Positions 7,586-8,979 of a stretch of 8,979 bases of DNA are shown piece after piece. Made by a program: the position numbers and the translations under genes. This stretch comes from JBFHES01 sp041584015 (GTDB lineage Bacteria; Bacteroidota; Bacteroidia; Bacteroidales; M50B96): assembly GCA_041584015.1 (NCBI GenBank), contig JBFHES010000193.1, forward strand, positions 1 through 8,979. Direction: 5' to 3'. Under the pieces are notes generated by a model that made no database searches, was not told where the DNA came from, and saw nothing but the letters and a program-made list of their open reading frames with translations. Every line of letters starts with the position of its first letter. Positions within the stretch are counted from its first letter, which is position 1.

Positions 7586-7616
7586 CAAAAGTGCGATATT
7601 TTATACAAAAAAACAA
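7586..7616 (-). promoter_or_regulatory. Possible promoter for the BASS transporter
   Basis: Read on the minus strand, CACTTTTG (7593-7586) differs from the TAnnTTTG box by one base, and a TTG (7616-7614) lies 20 nt upstream as a possible -33 element. Transcription from here would start near 7580, with a leader of about 16 nt before the ATG at 7564. The box is imperfect, so this is tentative. Confidence 0.3.
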
Positions 7617-7639
7617 TTCAGAATATTTATCAACAAATT

Positions 7640-7670
7640 GTTGCTGACAAATATTCAATTTCTACTTTTG
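7640..7670 (+). promoter_or_regulatory. Promoter of the exonuclease/GIY-YIG gene, possibly leaderless
   Basis: TACTTTTG (7663-7670) matches TAnnTTTG exactly, and GTTG (7640-7643) lies 19 nt upstream at the expected -33 distance, making this the best promoter match in the window. Transcription should start near 7675-7678, almost on the ATG at 7676, so the message may have little or no 5' leader. Confidence 0.5.
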
Positions 7671-7675
7671 AAGTG

Positions 7676-8979
7676 ATGTATGCAATTATTGATATAGAGA
7701 CCACTGGTGGAAGCGCACACACTGAAAAAATAACAGAGATCGCCATATATGTGCATGATGGTGAAAAGGTGATTAAAGAATACTCTACGCTCATAAATCC
7801 TGAGCGCAGCATTCCATACTTTATAACTTCCCTTACAGGAATTACTAATGAGATGGTAGCTGATGCCCCTCGCTTTTATGAAGTAGCAAAAGAAATTGTT
7901 GAGATTACCGAAGGGATGGTATTTGTTGCACATAACTCAAATTTCGATTACAGTTTTGTTAAACAGGAATTTAAAAGTCTGGGATATGATTATTCACGCA
8001 AGCAACTATGCACGGTAAAGCTTAGCCGTAAGCTAATGCCAGGCAAAAAATCGTACAGCTTAGGAAAACTATGCGATGAACTTGGTATCGAAATTAATGG
8101 ACGACATAGGGCTGCTGGTGATGCCCTTGCGACGGTTTACTTATTCGAGAGGCTTCTGGAACTGGATAAAAATAAAGGTTTAATGCAACCTGCAAAAAAA
8201 CTAATTCTTTCGGGCATTCATCATAACTTCAATCCGGACAAAATATACAAGCTGCCCAAAACAGCTGGTGTATATTATTTTTTTAACGATGATGAAGAGC
8301 TAATATACATCGGAAAAAGTAACAATATTCAGAAAAGGATTATTCAGCACTTTGGTAATGAAAAATCAGCACGTTCAATAAAAATGAAAGGTTCCATTGT
8401 CGATATTCACTATCAGGAAACCGGAAGTGAATTAATTGCACTATTGCTTGAATCTGATGAAATAAAAAAACATAAACCAATTTTTAATCATGCACAACGC
8501 CGTTCTTCGTTTACTAATGGATTCTATAAATATTACGACCAGAAGGGATATATGCGTTTACAGATAGGTAAAACTAACAGAACAGATTCACCCTTAACAG
8601 CATTCTCATCGCAGGAAGAAGCAAAAAACCATATGCATAGATTGATCACAGAGTTTCAACTATGTCAGAAACTTTGCGGTGTTTATCAAACGGATGGTGC
8701 ATGTTTTCATTACGGTATTAGTGAATGCAAGGGTGCATGCATAGGAAAAGAATCTGCTGATGATTACAACAAAAGGGCTGAAGAAGCTATAAGTCGTTTC
8801 GAGTTTATCAACAATAATTTTATGGTGATTGATAAAGGACGAAATAATGAAGAAAGAAGTATTGTACTCGTTGAGAATGGGAAATATAAAGGATTTGGCT
8901 ATTGCGATCTGTCAACGCTCAATGGCCAATCCGAACTAGTGAAAGATTGCATTAAAAGTTATTCTGATAATCGAGATAC
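7676..8979 (+). CDS. DEDDh exonuclease fused to GIY-YIG nuclease with UvrC-like cysteine region (partial)
   Basis: This frame is open for 434 codons to the right edge, so the C-terminus is missing. Residues 1-165 are a DnaQ-type 3'-5' exonuclease: DIETTGG (Asp6, Glu8), HNSNFDYSF (Asp91) and HRAAGDA (His144, Asp149) complete the DEDDh set. Residues about 190-275 are a UvrC-like GIY-YIG domain: GVY (198-200), YIG (211-213), Arg221, and Glu259 in LLLES before IKKHKPIFN. Residues 330-355 hold cysteines C330, C334, C343, C351 and C355. The C343-x7-C351-x3-C355 spacing and the following IGK resemble the UvrC segment reported to bind an iron-sulfur cluster. Similar fusions are known in Bacteroidota and Actinobacteria and are assumed to act in DNA repair. 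The UvrC RNase H-like and HhH parts are not seen here. The ATG at 7676 gives the usual MYAIIDIET start; a GTG at 7673 is possible. Confidence 0.93.
   Translation, partial: MYAIIDIETTGGSAHTEKITEIAIYVHDGEKVIKEYSTLINPERSIPYFITSLTGITNEMVADAPRFYEVAKEIVEITEGMVFVAHNSNFDYSFVKQEFKSLGYDYSRKQLCTVKLSRKLMPGKKSYSLGKLCDELGIEINGRHRAAGDALATVYLFERLLELDKNKGLMQPAKKLILSGIHHNFNPDKIYKLPKTAGVYYFFNDDEELIYIGKSNNIQKRIIQHFGNEKSARSIKMKGSIVDIHYQETGSELIALLLESDEIKKHKPIFNHAQRRSSFTNGFYKYYDQKGYMRLQIGKTNRTDSPLTAFSSQEEAKNHMHRLITEFQLCQKLCGVYQTDGACFHYGISECKGACIGKESADDYNKRAEEAISRFEFINNNFMVIDKGRNNEERSIVLVENGKYKGFGYCDLSTLNGQSELVKDCIKSYSDNRD

Noticed and set aside
7565..7588. Eight extra N-terminal residues for the BASS transporter, starting at 7588
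   Set aside because: The codon there is TTG, and it overlaps a promoter-like box; the ATG at 7564 has a purine-rich stretch upstream and gives a normal family start.
7630..7933. Two minus-strand open frames over the start of the exonuclease gene
   Set aside because: They are antisense to strongly conserved DEDDh motif I and II codons and show no recognisable domain.
5092..8979. A defence island or mobile element involving the nuclease fusion
   Set aside because: No integrase, transposase, terminal repeats, tRNA target site or neighbouring defence genes are visible; the fusion is a housekeeping-type gene in this phylum.

Overview
The window is AT-rich chromosomal DNA that looks like a member of the Bacteroidota. 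Four things point there. A surface-type protein ends in a type IX secretion (Por) sorting domain. Promoter-like boxes have the form TAnnTTTG instead of sigma70 hexamers. Most starts lack a clear Shine-Dalgarno. The family set also fits: a TPR-rich periplasmic signalling protein, a DPP IV-type S9 peptidase, and a DnaQ/GIY-YIG fusion. I cannot place it below phylum level.

Layout, left to right. (1) 1-282, minus strand: the first 94 residues of a secreted TPR protein, probably the sensor part of a histidine kinase or regulator, cut by the window edge. (2) 465-2669, plus: complete dipeptidyl peptidase IV with signal peptide, double-Glu exopeptidase motif and Ser-Asp-His triad, followed by a strong intrinsic terminator at 2693-2730. 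(3) 2749-2991, plus: an 80-residue CxxxCxxCC cysteine-cluster (YkgJ-type) protein starting just after that terminator. (4) 3128-5008, plus: a five-heme c-type cytochrome with a type IX sorting domain at its C-terminus. (5) 5033-5070: a near-perfect palindrome acting as a two-way terminator between converging genes. (6) 5092-6393, minus: a KamA-like radical SAM/PLP aminomutase whose lysine-recognition residues appear changed. (7) 6632-7564, minus: a bile acid:sodium symporter (BASS) family transporter. (8) 7676-8979, plus: a DEDDh exonuclease fused to a GIY-YIG nuclease and a UvrC-like four-cysteine region, running off the right edge.

The genes do not form one pathway. Most look like single-gene transcription units with their own promoters and terminators, in divergent (1/2, 7/8) or convergent (4/6) pairs. 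Biologically, the window combines outward-facing functions (peptide breakdown, an exported multiheme cytochrome, anion uptake, sensing) with a DNA-repair type nuclease. I see no mobile element, CRISPR array, rRNA or tRNA. The items most worth following are the secreted pentaheme cytochrome, the atypical KamA homologue, and the exonuclease/GIY-YIG fusion with what looks like an iron-sulfur motif.
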